From Novosphingobium olei (GTDB lineage Bacteria; Pseudomonadota; Alphaproteobacteria; Sphingomonadales; Sphingomonadaceae): DNA of 64,000 nt. Location of the stretch: contig NZ_JABBGM010000008.1 of NCBI RefSeq assembly GCF_012927405.1, positions 1 to 64,000 of the forward strand, read 5' to 3'. Position 1 is the stretch's first letter. Each line of letters opens with the position of its first letter. A program made the translations under genes and the position numbers. The notes beneath the pieces were generated by a model that was not told where the DNA came from, searched no databases, and saw only the letters and a list, made by a program, of their open reading frames with translations. Shown piece after piece: positions 34,034 through 43,189 of the stretch.

Positions 34034-35593
34034 TTACTCCCACTCGATCGTGCCGGGCGGCTTGCTGGTGTAGTCGTAGACCACGCGGTTGATGCCCTTG
34101 ACCTCGTTGACGATGCGAGTCGCCACGCGGCTGAGGAAGGCGGCATCGAACGGGTAGATGTCGGCGGTCATGCCGTCGGTGCTGGTGACGGCGCGCAGCG
34201 CGCAAACGCTGTCATAAGTGCGGAAATCGCCCATCACGCCCACGGTCTTGACCGGCAGCAGCACGGCGAAGGCCTGCCAGATGGCATCGTAGAGCCCGGC
34301 GTTGCGGATCTCCTCGAGGTAGATCGCGTCGGCCTTGCGCAGGATGTCGCAGCGTTCGCGCGTCACCTCGCCGGGAATGCGGATGGCGAGGCCCGGCCCG
34401 GGGAAGGGGTGGCGGCCGACGAACACGTCGGGCAGACCCAACTCGCGGCCCAGCGCGCGCACTTCGTCCTTGAACAGCTCGCGAAGCGGTTCGACCAGCT
34501 TCATGTTCATGCGTTCGGGCAGCCCGCCGACGTTGTGGTGGCTCTTGATCGTGACCGAAGGCCCGCCGGTGAAGCTGACCGATTCGATCACGTCGGGATA
34601 GAGCGTGCCCTGCGCAAGGAAGTCCGCGCCGCCGACCTGACGGGCTTCTGCCTCGAACACGTCGATGAAGGTCTTGCCGATGAACTTGCGCTTGGCTTCC
34701 GGGTCGGTGACACCGGCAAGGCCGCCGAGGAACAGCGGCGAGACGTCCTTGTGCACCAGCGGGATGTTGTAGTGGTTGCGGAACAGGCTGACGACCTGCT
34801 CGGCCTCGCCCATGCGCATCAGGCCGTGGTCGACGAACACGCAGGTCAGCTGGTCGCCGATCGCTTCGTGGATCAGCACGGCGGCAACGGCCGAATCGAC
34901 ACCACCCGAAAGGCCGCAGATCACGCGGCTGTCGCCCACCTGCTCGCGGATTTCGGCGATCTTGGTCTTGCGGAACTCGGCCATGGTCCATTCGCCGGTG
35001 CAGCCGCAGACGTGGCGCACGAAGTTGGCGATCAGCCTGCCCCCATCGGGCGTGTGAACCACTTCGGGGTGGAACTGCGTGCCGTAGTAGCGCTTCTCGT
35101 CGTTGGCCACGACGGCGAAGTGCGCGCCGTCCGACATCGCGACCGTGCGGAAGCCTGGCGCGAACTGGGTCACCTTGTCCTCGTGGCTCATCCACACCTG
35201 GTGGCGCTCGCCCACGGCCCAAAGCCCGTCGAACAGTACGCACGGCTCCGTCACGGTCAGGAACGTCCGGCCGAACTCGCCCGAATCGCCGGGTTCGACC
35301 GTGCCACCCAACTGGTGGCTCATCACCTGCTGGCCATAGCAGATGCCCAGGATCGGCAGGCCGCTGTCGAACAGCACCTGCGGGGCGCGGGGGCTGCCAT
35401 CGGCGGGCACGCTGGCGGGCGATCCCGACAGGATGATGCCCTTCGGCTTCATCCGGTGGAACGCAGCCTCGGCCTGCGTGAAGGGGGCGATCTCGGAATA
35501 GACGCCCGCTTCGCGCACGCGGCGGGCGATCAGCTGCGTGACCTGGCTGCCGAAGTCGACGATCAGGATCGATTCTGAAGGCTGGATGCTCAT
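34034..35593 (-). CDS. guaA: GMP synthase (glutamine-hydrolysing)
   Basis: A 519-residue GMP synthetase converting XMP to GMP with ATP and glutamine. The class I glutamine amidotransferase domain (1-190) has Cys85 (GICYGQQV), His175 and Glu177 (FHPEV). The PP-loop ATP-pyrophosphatase domain has SGGVDS (229-234), followed by the dimerisation domain with [12 protein letters not shown] and ends in [11 protein letters not shown], the usual C-terminus. The start ATG 35593 gives the standard N-terminus [17 protein letters not shown] ribosome site is weak. Confidence 0.98.
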   Translation of the reverse strand: MSIQPSESILIVDFGSQVTQLIARRVREAGVYSEIAPFTQAEAAFHRMKPKGIILSGSPASVPADGSPRAPQVLFDSGLPILGICYGQQVMSHQLGGTVEPGDSGEFGRTFLTVTEPCVLFDGLWAVGERHQVWMSHEDKVTQFAPGFRTVAMSDGAHFAVVANDEKRYYGTQFHPEVVHTPDGGRLIANFVRHVCGCTGEWTMAEFRKTKIAEIREQVGDSRVICGLSGGVDSAVAAVLIHEAIGDQLTCVFVDHGLMRMGEAEQVVSLFRNHYNIPLVHKDVSPLFLGGLAGVTDPEAKRKFIGKTFIDVFEAEARQVGGADFLAQGTLYPDVIESVSFTGGPSVTIKSHHNVGGLPERMNMKLVEPLRELFKDEVRALGRELGLPDVFVGRHPFPGPGLAIRIPGEVTRERCDILRKADAIYLEEIRNAGLYDAIWQAFAVLLPVKTVGVMGDFRTYDSVCALRAVTSTDGMTADIYPFDAAFLSRVATRIVNEVKGINRVVYDYTSKPPGTIEWE

Positions 35594-35639
35594 GGCTGGC
35601 CGATAATGAGAGCGGTTGCGGCTGTCCAGAGACGAGAGC

Positions 35640-35755
35640 GGCGTTGCACCGCCGGTTTTGCGCATACGGTTGCATTTGTGCGGTTGCAAATCCTGCAACT
35701 CACCCCGCTTTGTTCGCATTTGCAGCATACGCCAAAAAGCGTATTTGCGGCCTCG
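35640..35755. promoter_or_regulatory. Cluster of TTGCA/TTTGC repeats upstream of guaA
   Basis: Between the divergent guaA and a small membrane-peptide gene, the pentamer TTGCA or its complement TGCAA occurs at least five times between 35644 and 35723, and ATACGC-CAAAAA-GCGTAT (about 35728-35745) forms a hairpin. This is an unusually repetitive promoter region; the binding factor is unknown. Confidence 0.4.
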
Positions 35756-35839
35756 TTCCGAACGCTCCTGCAATCCACCACCCTGCCGGCGCCGACGAAC
35801 TGGGAGACTGCCTGGGAGTGCCTTCAACAGGAGGACACT

Positions 35840-35923
35840 ATGCGCAGCATCGCTTCTTACGTGCTGCCGATCATCGTTGCCGCTGGTGTCAGCGGCATGA
35901 TGTTCACCGCGACGCTCGTCTGA
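35840..35923 (+). CDS. 27-residue single-span membrane peptide
   Basis: The frame from ATG 35840 encodes 27 residues starting [19 protein letters not shown] and ending MMFTATLV, a single membrane span with a basic N-terminus. It has a strong ribosome site CAGGAGG six bases upstream and a perfect intrinsic terminator 30 bases after the stop. These signals argue for a real tiny gene transcribed alone. The function is unknown; similar 25-50 residue membrane peptides occur in sphingomonads, from general knowledge. Confidence 0.7.
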   Translation: MRSIASYVLPIIVAAGVSGMMFTATLV

Positions 35924-35952
35924 GCTTGTCGCGGTGCCCGGCACTGAACAAT

Positions 35953-35993
35953 CAAAACGGCTGCCCTGAACCTTGGGGCAGCCGTTTTGCTTT
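35953..35993 (+). terminator. Strong intrinsic terminator
   Basis: CAAAACGGCTGCCC (35953-35966) pairs with GGGCAGCCGTTTTG (35976-35989) across nine bases, followed by CTTTG. It follows the 27-residue gene and separates it from gluQ. Confidence 0.9.
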
Positions 35994-36022
35994 GTGCCGC
36001 ACCTGTGACTAGCTTGGCTTGC

Positions 36023-36868
36023 GTGACCGTCACCCGCTTTGCCCCCAGCCCCAACGGGCCGCTCCATCTCGGCCATGCCTGGTCCGCGATCGTGGGGCAT
36101 GATCGCGCCAAGGCCGATGGAGGTGAATTCCTGCTGCGAATCGAGGATATCGACGGCGCGCGCAGCCGGGCGGACCTGGCCGACGAATTCCGCCGCGATC
36201 TCGAATGGCTGCGACTCGATTATCGTGAAGTCGCTCCCCAATCGCAGCGCGTAGCCACTTACCGCGACGCGGCCGATTCGCTGCGGGCGATGGGCCTGCT
36301 CTATCCCTGCCGCTGCACCCGGGCCGAAATCGCCGCTGCGGCAACGCGCATGGGCCCCGATGGGCCGGTCTACCCCCAGACGTGCCTGCATCGTCCGATC
36401 GCACCGGGTCCCGGCGTGGTCTGGCGGCTCGATGTGGAACAGGCGGCGGACCTGTGCGGCCAGCTGACCTGGACCGACGAGCGGCGCGGAGAACAGGTGG
36501 CGCGGCCCGAATTGTTCGGCGACGTCGTGCTCTGGCGCAAGGATGCGCCGGCAAGCTATCACCTTGCCGCCACGATCGACGATGCGGCGGACGGTATCAC
36601 CTGCGTAACCCGTGGCCTGGACCTGTTCCACGCCACCCACATCCACCGGCTGCTGCAGGCCTTGCTCGGGATCGAACCACCGGTGTGGCACCATCACGCG
36701 CTGCTGGTCGAGGCAGACGGGCGCAAGCTTGCCAAGCGGCGCGATGCCCCGGCGCTGGCCGAACGGCGGCTTGCCGGCGAAGACGGGCGGTCGGTAGCAG
36801 CGGAACTGCGCCATGGTCTTTTGGACACTGGCATTTCCTTTGCCGACACCCTACTTCTTGACGCATGA
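36023..36868 (+). CDS. gluQ: Glutamyl-Q tRNA(Asp) synthetase
   Basis: A 281-residue truncated GluRS paralogue that attaches glutamate to queuosine in tRNA-Asp. GTG at 36023 gives the typical N-terminus [20 protein letters not shown] with the HIGH-like motif HLGH; the KMSKS-like motif is DGRKLAKRR (about residues 232-240). The zinc site has Cys96, Cys98, Tyr117 and Cys121 (YPCRC, VYPQTC). The anticodon-binding domain of GluRS is absent, as expected. Its stop overlaps the next gene (ATGA). Confidence 0.93.
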   Translation: MTVTRFAPSPNGPLHLGHAWSAIVGHDRAKADGGEFLLRIEDIDGARSRADLADEFRRDLEWLRLDYREVAPQSQRVATYRDAADSLRAMGLLYPCRCTRAEIAAAATRMGPDGPVYPQTCLHRPIAPGPGVVWRLDVEQAADLCGQLTWTDERRGEQVARPELFGDVVLWRKDAPASYHLAATIDDAADGITCVTRGLDLFHATHIHRLLQALLGIEPPVWHHHALLVEADGRKLAKRRDAPALAERRLAGEDGRSVAAELRHGLLDTGISFADTLLLDA

Positions 36869-37092
36869 CCTACGTCCTTGTCCCGCTCCTGCTCATCTTC
36901 ATGGGCCTTGCCGTCTACTCGCTGGTGCGGGGGATCGTGGCGTTCCTCAACACGACCCGCGAGGGGCTCGAACGCGGTGACGAGGGCATCAAGGAAATGC
37001 AGATGCTGCAGAACAAGATGATGTTCAACCGCATCAAGTACCAAGGCCTTGCCGTCGCCGTGGTTGCCATCCTTCTTGCGGTGGCGCGCTGA
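36865..37092 (+). CDS. HIG1-domain membrane protein
   Basis: A 75-residue protein with two membrane spans (YVLVPLLLIFMGLAVYSLVR and YQGLAVAVVAILLAVA) and the HIG1-domain motif QMLQNKMMFNRIKYQGLAV between them, where the N-K-M-M-x-x-R pattern is conserved. HIG1 proteins are linked to respiratory complex assembly. The start overlaps gluQ by four bases, and the adenosyltransferase gene begins 25 bases after its stop, a gene order common in alphaproteobacteria. Confidence 0.88.
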   Translation: MTYVLVPLLLIFMGLAVYSLVRGIVAFLNTTREGLERGDEGIKEMQMLQNKMMFNRIKYQGLAVAVVAILLAVAR

Positions 37093-37117
37093 CACGAACG
37101 GCGCTAGGCGCTGCGTC

Positions 37118-37681
37118 ATGGTCAAGCTCAACAAGATTTACACGCGCACCGGGGACAACGGCACGACGGGCCTCGTCGACGGCTCGCGCCGGGCCAAGTG
37201 CGATGCGCGCATGCACGCGATCGGCGAAGTCGATGAACTGAACAGCGCCATCGGCCTTGCCGCCGTTGTAGCGGAAGCAGCGACTGCGAAGGACCTGCAC
37301 CGTATCCAGAACGACCTGTTCGACCTCGGTGCGGACCTCGCCACGCCGGGTGAGGACTTCACCCCGTCCGAAATGGTGCTGCGGGTGATCCCGGCGCAGG
37401 TCGAATGGCTCGAGCGCGCGATCGACCTGCTCAACGAAAACCTGCCGCCGCTCACCAGCTTCATCCTGCCCGGTGGCAGCGAAGCGGCCGCCCGTGTCCA
37501 CCTTGCGCGCTCGATCGCCCGTCGCGCAGAGCGCGCCGGCGTGGCGCTTGCGCAGGCCGAGCCGGTCAATCCGGCGGCGCTCGGCTACCTCAACCGACTG
37601 TCCGACTACCTGTTCGTGCTCGCCCGCGCGACGAATGCCGGCAACGACCCGCTGTGGGTTCCAGGCGCCTCGCGCGGCTGA
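37118..37681 (+). CDS. Cob(I)alamin adenosyltransferase, PduO type
   Basis: A 187-residue enzyme transferring adenosyl from ATP to cob(I)alamin. The N-terminal ATP loop is KIYTRTGDNGTTGL (residues 5-18), and conserved residues include GEVDELNSAIGLA, RIQNDLFDLGADLATP, and the C-terminal RSIARRAERAG and YLNRLSDYLFVLAR. ATG 37118 was chosen because it gives the family-typical start. It provides adenosylcobalamin for mutases or ribonucleotide reductase. It is cotranscribed with gluQ and the HIG1 gene. Confidence 0.95.
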   Translation: MVKLNKIYTRTGDNGTTGLVDGSRRAKCDARMHAIGEVDELNSAIGLAAVVAEAATAKDLHRIQNDLFDLGADLATPGEDFTPSEMVLRVIPAQVEWLERAIDLLNENLPPLTSFILPGGSEAAARVHLARSIARRAERAGVALAQAEPVNPAALGYLNRLSDYLFVLARATNAGNDPLWVPGASRG

Positions 37682-37751
37682 ACCTTGCTCCTGATTGCTA
37701 TCGCTGGCGCCGAAAGCTAATCCGCGCTCCGTTTCAGTGGAGGGCAGTGCG

Positions 37752-38621
37752 ATGCAGACGGTAGCGGTGATCGGTGCGGGCCAGATGGGTTCGGGCATTG
37801 CGCAAGTGGTGGCGCAGGCGGGGCTCAAGGTGCTCCTGTCCGACGTCAGCGTCGAACTTGCCGAAAATGCCAAGGCGAAGATCGCCAAGGGCCTGCTGAG
37901 GCTGGTTCAAAAGGACAAGATCACCGAAAGTGCCGTCGCCGAGGCGCTCTCACTGATCGTGCCGGTGGGCGACTACGCACCGATGGCGGAGGCCGACCTC
38001 ATCATCGAGGCCGCGACCGAGCGCGAGGAGATCAAGCACCGCATTTTCGAAGCCGCGGGCAAGGTGCTGGCCCCCGGTGCGATCATGGCATCGAACACCA
38101 GCTCGATTCCGATCACCCGCATGGCGGTGTCCTCGCCCGATCCGGCGCGCTTCATCGGGGTGCATTTCTTCAACCCGGTGCCGGTGATGAAACTGGTCGA
38201 AGTCATTCCCGGCCTTGCGACGTCGCGCGAAACTGTCGCGGCGGTGAAGGGGTTCGTCGCGCGGCTGGGCAAGGAAGCGGTGCAGTCCGAGGACGAGGCG
38301 GGGTTCATCGTCAACCGCATCCTCGTGCCCATGCTCAACGAAGCCTGCTTCGTGCTGGGTTCCGGCACGGCCAGCGTGGCCGATATCGACAAGGGCTGCA
38401 GGCTCGGCCTCAACCACCCGATGGGGCCGCTCGAACTCGCCGACTTCATCGGGCTCGACACCTGTCTCGAGATCATGCGCGTGATCCACGCCAGCACCGG
38501 GGATTCGAAGTATCGCCCGGCCCCGCTGCTCGCCAAGTATGTCGAGGCGGGCTGGCTGGGGCGCAAGAGTGGCAAGGGCTTCTACGATTATTCGGGCGAA
38601 ACGCCGGTCCCCACCCGCTGA
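37752..38621 (+). CDS. 3-hydroxybutyryl-CoA dehydrogenase
   Basis: A 289-residue NAD-dependent enzyme with ribosome site GGAGGG before ATG 37752. The Rossmann N-domain has [18 protein letters not shown]; the catalytic His is in [15 protein letters not shown] (about residue 138), with NTSSIPIT and the C-domain [18 protein letters not shown], and the C-terminus [11 protein letters not shown]. It oxidises 3-hydroxyacyl-CoA in beta-oxidation or the butyrate/PHB pathway; Hbd/PaaH cannot be told apart from sequence alone. Confidence 0.95.
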   Translation: MQTVAVIGAGQMGSGIAQVVAQAGLKVLLSDVSVELAENAKAKIAKGLLRLVQKDKITESAVAEALSLIVPVGDYAPMAEADLIIEAATEREEIKHRIFEAAGKVLAPGAIMASNTSSIPITRMAVSSPDPARFIGVHFFNPVPVMKLVEVIPGLATSRETVAAVKGFVARLGKEAVQSEDEAGFIVNRILVPMLNEACFVLGSGTASVADIDKGCRLGLNHPMGPLELADFIGLDTCLEIMRVIHASTGDSKYRPAPLLAKYVEAGWLGRKSGKGFYDYSGETPVPTR

Positions 38622-38686
38622 GTGCGGGGCACAAGGGAACGGCGCGCCCGGGCAGGCGTAGTCTCCGCACAAAGGAGACACACCCC

Positions 38687-39058
38687 ATGTCCGGCAACAA
38701 ACCGATCGACACCGCCAGCAACGATGCGGGCGAGAACTTCGACGAGCGCGACCTTGCGCCCGAGGCGCACAACGCCGAGCAGGACGACGAACAGGCACAG
38801 GCGCAGACCCTGGCTGACGAGGCGATCGGCCGCGCGACGAGCGTGTTCGGCGAAAACGACGAATCCGACCGCGCCCGTGGCGGCCTGGGTGACGAACCGG
38901 GATCGGACACCCCCGATCTGGTCGATCACATGAAGCAGATGGTCACGTCGGGCCGCATCGACATGGACGCCTTCCGCGGAGAGCGGAGCGACGATGACGA
39001 GGAGGCGATGTACGGCGAACAAGGCATCGACGACGACACTCCGCGTGGCGCCGAGTGA
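38687..39058 (+). CDS. Acidic hypothetical protein
   Basis: A 123-residue hydrophilic protein with AAGGAGA before ATG 38687. It is very rich in Asp and Glu (ERDLAPEAHNAEQDDEQAQA, ERSDDDEEAM), with one helical segment DLVDHMKQMVTSGRIDMDAF near residues 76-96 that may be its folded part. No domain is recognised; it is cytoplasmic, perhaps largely disordered. It is co-oriented with the dehydrogenase but 65 bases away. Confidence 0.75.
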   Translation: MSGNKPIDTASNDAGENFDERDLAPEAHNAEQDDEQAQAQTLADEAIGRATSVFGENDESDRARGGLGDEPGSDTPDLVDHMKQMVTSGRIDMDAFRGERSDDDEEAMYGEQGIDDDTPRGAE

Positions 39059-39065
39059 AGTCCTG

Positions 39066-39380
39066 CTATTGAGGGGGAGCGTCGATCGGGGCGGTCTGTT
39101 CCGCCCCGTTCGGCAGATCGCCGACTTGCGAGGTGACGTCGCGACCGTGATCGTAGACTCTGACCTCGTACCGCTTCTGTCCGGACTGATCGGGATCTTC
39201 GCTGGCCGGCGGCTGGTCTTCCGCAGCCCAGCGGGCGAAGCTTGCATGGGCATCTTCGCTGGGAGCGGCCTTGGGGGCAGGCGGTGCGGTGATCGAACGC
39301 GATGCGAAGCCGAATAGGCCCGCCACGAACAGGACGCAAAGCAGCATCGCGGCCCAGCGGTTGCGAAACAGGAAGTCCAT
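39066..39380 (-). CDS. Small single-span membrane protein
   Basis: A 104-residue protein starting at ATG 39380: a short N-terminus with FLFRNRW, a membrane span (AAMLLCVLFVAGLFGFAS) and a Pro/Ala/acidic periplasmic region. The same FR[N/S]RW-span layout occurs in the 57-residue gene at 39880-40053, which suggests related proteins. It converges with the acidic-protein gene at 38687-39058. Function unknown. Confidence 0.65.
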   Translation of the reverse strand: MDFLFRNRWAAMLLCVLFVAGLFGFASRSITAPPAPKAAPSEDAHASFARWAAEDQPPASEDPDQSGQKRYEVRVYDHGRDVTSQVGDLPNGAEQTAPIDAPPQ

Positions 39381-39473
39381 TTCTCGTCGATCCGTCGCAG
39401 TTTTCCGGCCTGGCAGAGATTACCGATCCAACATTAACAACTTGCAAAACATCGCGGCTTGCAGCGCGTGCGC

Positions 39474-39866
39474 ATGGGGCGCAGAGCGGCAGGCTGGACC
39501 CATCCGGAGCGCATCGCCTTGCCCACGATCCTGCTGCTGATCTTCTCCAACATGTTTATGACCACCGCCTGGTACTGGCATCTCAAAGGCGGCCCACAGG
39601 TCGCCGAAAGCCGGCCGATCGTGATGGTGATCCTGGTCAGCTGGGGACTCGCCTTCGTCGAATACTGCTTTGCGGTGCCCGCCAACCGCATCGGCTTTGC
39701 CGCCGGCTGGAGCGCGGGGCAGCTCAAGGTCGTGCAGGAGGCGATCGCGCTCGTGGTGTTCGGCGCGTTCATGGTGTTCGTGCTGGGCGAGCCGCTGCAC
39801 TGGCGGCACTTCGCGGCCTTTGCCTGCCTGATGGGCGCGGTCGGCTTTCTGTTCGTCGGGCGCTGA
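39474..39866 (+). CDS. DUF486 / DMT-like four-span membrane protein
   Basis: A 130-residue integral membrane protein with about four helices (ILLLIFSNMFMTTAWYWHL, PIVMVILVSWGLAFVEYCF, EAIALVVFGAFMVFVLGE, FAAFACLMGAVGFLFVG). The pattern RPIVMVILVSWGLAFVEYC with PANRIG matches the DUF486 family. The start is uncertain: ATG 39474 was chosen, TTG 39459 is an alternative, and neither has a clear ribosome site. The role is unknown. Confidence 0.8.
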   Translation: MGRRAAGWTHPERIALPTILLLIFSNMFMTTAWYWHLKGGPQVAESRPIVMVILVSWGLAFVEYCFAVPANRIGFAAGWSAGQLKVVQEAIALVVFGAFMVFVLGEPLHWRHFAAFACLMGAVGFLFVGR

Positions 39867-39879
39867 CCGATCCTGCCGA

Positions 39880-40053
39880 TCAGCCTTCCTTGGGAGGATC
39901 CTTGGCCCAGGGATTGACGTGGGCATGGGCCGAAGCGTCATCGCTGGGCGTCTCATCGGCCGATGGCGTCAGGCGCCAAGCGGTGATCAGGATGCCTGCC
40001 GCCCAAAGCAGCGCGCCCCAGCGGCTGCGAAAGATCATGCGATAACCGAACAT
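39880..40053 (-). CDS. 57-residue single-span membrane protein
   Basis: A short frame from ATG 40053 encodes MFGYRMIFRSRWGALLWAAG, continues with a membrane span and ends in an acidic and His-rich tail with VNPWAKDPPKEG. An alternative start at ATG 40038 would remove five residues. It shares the FRSRW-span layout with the gene at 39066-39380, the two flanking the DUF486 gene, so they look like small paralogues. The frame is below common gene-finder length limits. Confidence 0.6.
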   Translation of the reverse strand: MFGYRMIFRSRWGALLWAAGILITAWRLTPSADETPSDDASAHAHVNPWAKDPPKEG

Positions 40054-40188
40054 GGGACAAGATTACCGCAGGCGAGGTTAATCATTTCCTGATCGGTGCG
40101 GCTGGGCGCAGAACCAGCCCTAAGGTGCCGTACGGATGGGGTTTCTTCCGGAACAGACGGGGCTATGCGCGCATTGCACGGCCCACCC

Positions 40189-40641
40189 ATGCCCATTCCT
40201 GCCCTGCGCCTTGTGCCTTTGTCGTTCGCCCTGCTTGCCCTCTTCGCCGCCTGCGCGGTGCCGGCACGGAGCCGTGATACCGAAACCGCCAGCTTCGCAT
40301 CCTGCGGCGCCGCGCGCCGCGTCACGTGCGTCGTCGATGGCGACACCTTCTGGTATCGTGGCACCAAGATCCGCATCGCCGACATCAATGCGCCCGAAGT
40401 CGGCCACCCTTCCTGCCCTTATGAGGCGGAGCTTGGCGCTGCAGCCACCCAGCGCCTGATCCAGTTGCTCAACGACGGGCCGTTCTCGCTGGCCGTCGAA
40501 GGCGCGCGCACGACCGATCGCTATGGCCGGGCGCTGCGCGTGGTGCTGCGCGACGGCCAAAGCCTGGGCGGCAGGCTTGAGCGCGAAGGGTTGGCGGAAC
40601 GCTGGAAGGGGCGGCGCGGCAACTGGTGCGCCGCAGCCTGA
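40189..40641 (+). CDS. Thermonuclease (SNase)-family lipoprotein
   Basis: A 150-residue exported nuclease-like protein. Starting at ATG 40189 gives a lipoprotein signal peptide ending in LFAAC. The SNase fold follows: VDGDTFWYRGTKIRIADINA with the catalytic-site Asp and Arg, APEVGHPSCPYEAELGAAAT, and RTTDRYGRALRVV. A Cys pair may form a disulfide in the periplasm. It probably cleaves DNA or RNA at the cell surface. ATG 40165 is a possible longer start. Confidence 0.85.
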   Translation: MPIPALRLVPLSFALLALFAACAVPARSRDTETASFASCGAARRVTCVVDGDTFWYRGTKIRIADINAPEVGHPSCPYEAELGAAATQRLIQLLNDGPFSLAVEGARTTDRYGRALRVVLRDGQSLGGRLEREGLAERWKGRRGNWCAAA

Positions 40642-40651
40642 TCGCGCGCAG

Positions 40652-41287
40652 TCAGGCCGCGCGCAGGTCGGTCACGCCCTTGGCACCCCGATCGGCGGCG
40701 GACAGGCCATCGAACACCGCGTCGATGATCCGGGCGAGCTTTTCCTCGGTCAGCCGCTCCATGAACATCGTCATGGTGCCGATGGCGCAGTATGGCGCCA
40801 CCATCTGGTTGACCAGGCTGATCGTCTCATCAACGCCCAGCCCTGCGAAAAAGCCCTCGCCCATCGCCTCGCCGATGATCACGCCAAGGTAGTGATCTGC
40901 CAGGTCGACGTAGCTGCGCACTTGTTCGAAGTGTTCGTTGCCGATGTCGATATAGCTCTGGAAGGCTACCGGATCGGCCTGATAGACCTTGCGCATCATG
41001 GTGAAGCGCCGCGCGAAGAACTCGTACATCTTGCGCCGTGCGGGCAGGTCGCTGGCGACCACTTCCTCCATCGCCGCAACCTTGGGGCGGAACCAGTATT
41101 CGGCCAGCGCTTCGAGCAGCGCGTCCTTGTCCTCGAAATAGCGGTAGACGGTTGCGGGCGACATCCCGGCGCGGATCGCCAGTTCCTGCATCGTCAAGGC
41201 TGGGCTGCCCCGCTCTTCCAGCAGCGCTGTCGCGATCTCGACGAGACGTTCGCGGGTCGCCTCGATATCAGTCTGGGCGCGGTTCAT
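40652..41287 (-). CDS. TetR-family regulator
   Basis: A 211-residue TetR regulator starting at ATG 41287 with AGGAAG upstream. The helix-turn-helix is LTMQELAIRAGMSPATVYRY (about residues 32-51), followed by FEDKDALLEALAE. The ligand-binding domain has no marker. It is divergent from the 5'-nucleotidase gene, and its 150-base upstream region probably holds the operator, but no palindrome was identified. Confidence 0.88.
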   Translation of the reverse strand: MNRAQTDIEATRERLVEIATALLEERGSPALTMQELAIRAGMSPATVYRYFEDKDALLEALAEYWFRPKVAAMEEVVASDLPARRKMYEFFARRFTMMRKVYQADPVAFQSYIDIGNEHFEQVRSYVDLADHYLGVIIGEAMGEGFFAGLGVDETISLVNQMVAPYCAIGTMTMFMERLTEEKLARIIDAVFDGLSAADRGAKGVTDLRAA

Positions 41288-41437
41288 CGCTGCTTCCTGT
41301 TCCCCGGCAGATGGGCCTATCGGCGATTGTAGGGAGTGCATGCGGCCGTTTCAATGAAGAGCGGTGCCTTCCAACCGTCACGCGCACCGGCTAGGGATGC
41401 CATCACGTTGCAACCGAAACAAAAAACAGGAAATCGC

Positions 41438-43189
41438 ATGCCCCGATCGTTTCGCACCGCGCCGCTCCTTGCCGCCGCCCTGCTGGCCGGTTGCGCCACG
41501 CCGTCGGTGCATCAGGCCGCGGCGCCGGTCGAAGTGGGGATCATCGCGTTCAACGATTTCCACGGCAGCCTGGAGCCCCCGCGCCAGTCGGTCATCGCGC
41601 CCGACGGCAAGGGTGGGCAGGTGCAGGTGCCCGCGGGGGGCGCGGCGTGGTTCGCCTCGGCGCTCGAATCGCTGCGGTCGAAGTATCCCAATCACCTGAC
41701 GGTTTCAGCGGGTGACATGATCAGCGCCTCGCAGCTCGCCTCCTCGCTCTACCTCGACGAGCCGACCGTCGGCGTGATGAACCGCCTCGGCGTCGATTTC
41801 AACGCCGTCGGCAACCACGAATTCGACCGTGGGCGGGACGAGCTGCTGCGGATGCAGAACGGCGGCTGTGCGAAGTTCACCGCCAAGGAACCCTGCCAGC
41901 TGGAGAAGTTCCCCGGCGCCAGCTTCCGCTACCTGGCCGCCAGCACGCTGACCGAGAACGGCAGCCCGCTTTTCCCCGCCACCGGCATCCGCAGCTTCGG
42001 CACCGGAAAGCGCAAGGTATCGATCGGCGTCATCGGCCTGACGCTCAAGGGCACGACCGATCTCGTCAGCCCGGCGGGGATCAAGGGCCTGACCTTCGCC
42101 GACGAGGCGGACACGATCAACGCCGCCGTCCCCCAGCTCAAGGCGCAAGGGGCCGATGCCATCGTCGTGCTGATCCACCAGGGCGGCAAGACGCAAGGGG
42201 CGCCCGATCCCAACGGCTGCAACCAGCTGGTGGGCGACATCAAGCCGATCCTCGCGCGGCTTGACCCGCGGGTCGATCTGGTCGTTTCCGGCCACACCCA
42301 CTGGGACTATGTCTGCGACTGGAGCCAGCAGGATCCGGCCCACCCCGTGCTGCTGACCAGCGCCGGGGTCTATGGCAAGGAAATCACCGACATCCGGCTC
42401 GAGATCGACCCCGTCGCGCACAAGGTCGTTGCGAAGAGCGCGCACAACGTCATCGTCCAGTCGGTGCCCTACACCTCGTCGCGTGGGCCGCTCGGCAATA
42501 CCGACATCTATCCGCAGTTCGCCCCGCGCCCGGACATTGCCGCCTATGTGCAGCGCTATGTCGACGCGTCCAAGGCCTATACCGCGCGCGGCGTGGGCAA
42601 GCTGTCGGGCCCGGCGACCAAGGGCGAGGGCGCCGAAAGCGGCGTGGGCGGCACGCTCGGCAACGTCATCGCCGATGCCCAGCGTGACGCGACGGCCAGC
42701 GCCGGCGCGCAGATCGCGTTTATGAACCCCTTCGGCATCCGCGCTTCGCTGGTCCCCGCCGCCGACGGTTCGCTGACTTTCGGCGACATCTATCAGGTCC
42801 AGCCCTTCGGCAACCAGGTGGTGACCGAAACGCTCACCGGCGCCGAGATCAAGGCAGTGCTCGAACAGGGCTTCGACGACAACGGGCCCGACCAGGCGCT
42901 CGCGCCCTCGTCTGGCTTTGCCTATGTGGTCGATCGCAGCAGGCCGGTGGGCAGCCGGATCGCCTCGATCACCTTCAACGGCAAGCCGCTCGACATGACC
43001 GCGCGCTATCGCGTGACGATCAACGGCTTCCTTTCGCAAGGCGGCGATGGCTTCACCATCCTTGCCAACAAGCCCGAGGCGGTGACCGGCCCGACCGACA
43101 TCGATGCGCTCGAAAGCTGGCTGCGCGCTGCGCCGATGCGCACCGTGCCGGCCGAACAGCGCGTCACTTTCGCGGGGGCAGCGGGATGA
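41438..43189 (+). CDS. 5'-nucleotidase / UDP-sugar hydrolase lipoprotein
   Basis: A 583-residue bifunctional metallophosphatase. ATG 41438 follows CAGGAA and gives a lipoprotein signal ending LLAGCATP. The metallophosphoesterase domain has IIAFNDFHGSLEP (metal ligands D, H), AVGNHEFDRG, and VVSGHTHWDY; the C-terminal nucleotide-binding domain has NPFGIRASL and ITINGFLSQGGDGF. It sits on the periplasmic side and hydrolyses extracellular nucleotides. A Cys insertion (NGGCAKFTAKEPC) in the catalytic domain is typical of the subfamily. Confidence 0.95.
   Translation: MPRSFRTAPLLAAALLAGCATPSVHQAAAPVEVGIIAFNDFHGSLEPPRQSVIAPDGKGGQVQVPAGGAAWFASALESLRSKYPNHLTVSAGDMISASQLASSLYLDEPTVGVMNRLGVDFNAVGNHEFDRGRDELLRMQNGGCAKFTAKEPCQLEKFPGASFRYLAASTLTENGSPLFPATGIRSFGTGKRKVSIGVIGLTLKGTTDLVSPAGIKGLTFADEADTINAAVPQLKAQGADAIVVLIHQGGKTQGAPDPNGCNQLVGDIKPILARLDPRVDLVVSGHTHWDYVCDWSQQDPAHPVLLTSAGVYGKEITDIRLEIDPVAHKVVAKSAHNVIVQSVPYTSSRGPLGNTDIYPQFAPRPDIAAYVQRYVDASKAYTARGVGKLSGPATKGEGAESGVGGTLGNVIADAQRDATASAGAQIAFMNPFGIRASLVPAADGSLTFGDIYQVQPFGNQVVTETLTGAEIKAVLEQGFDDNGPDQALAPSSGFAYVVDRSRPVGSRIASITFNGKPLDMTARYRVTINGFLSQGGDGFTILANKPEAVTGPTDIDALESWLRAAPMRTVPAEQRVTFAGAAG

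Noticed and set aside
34022..35578. A 518-codon plus-strand frame opposite guaA
   Set aside because: It is antisense to a gene with all GMP synthase motifs and shows shadow-like composition.
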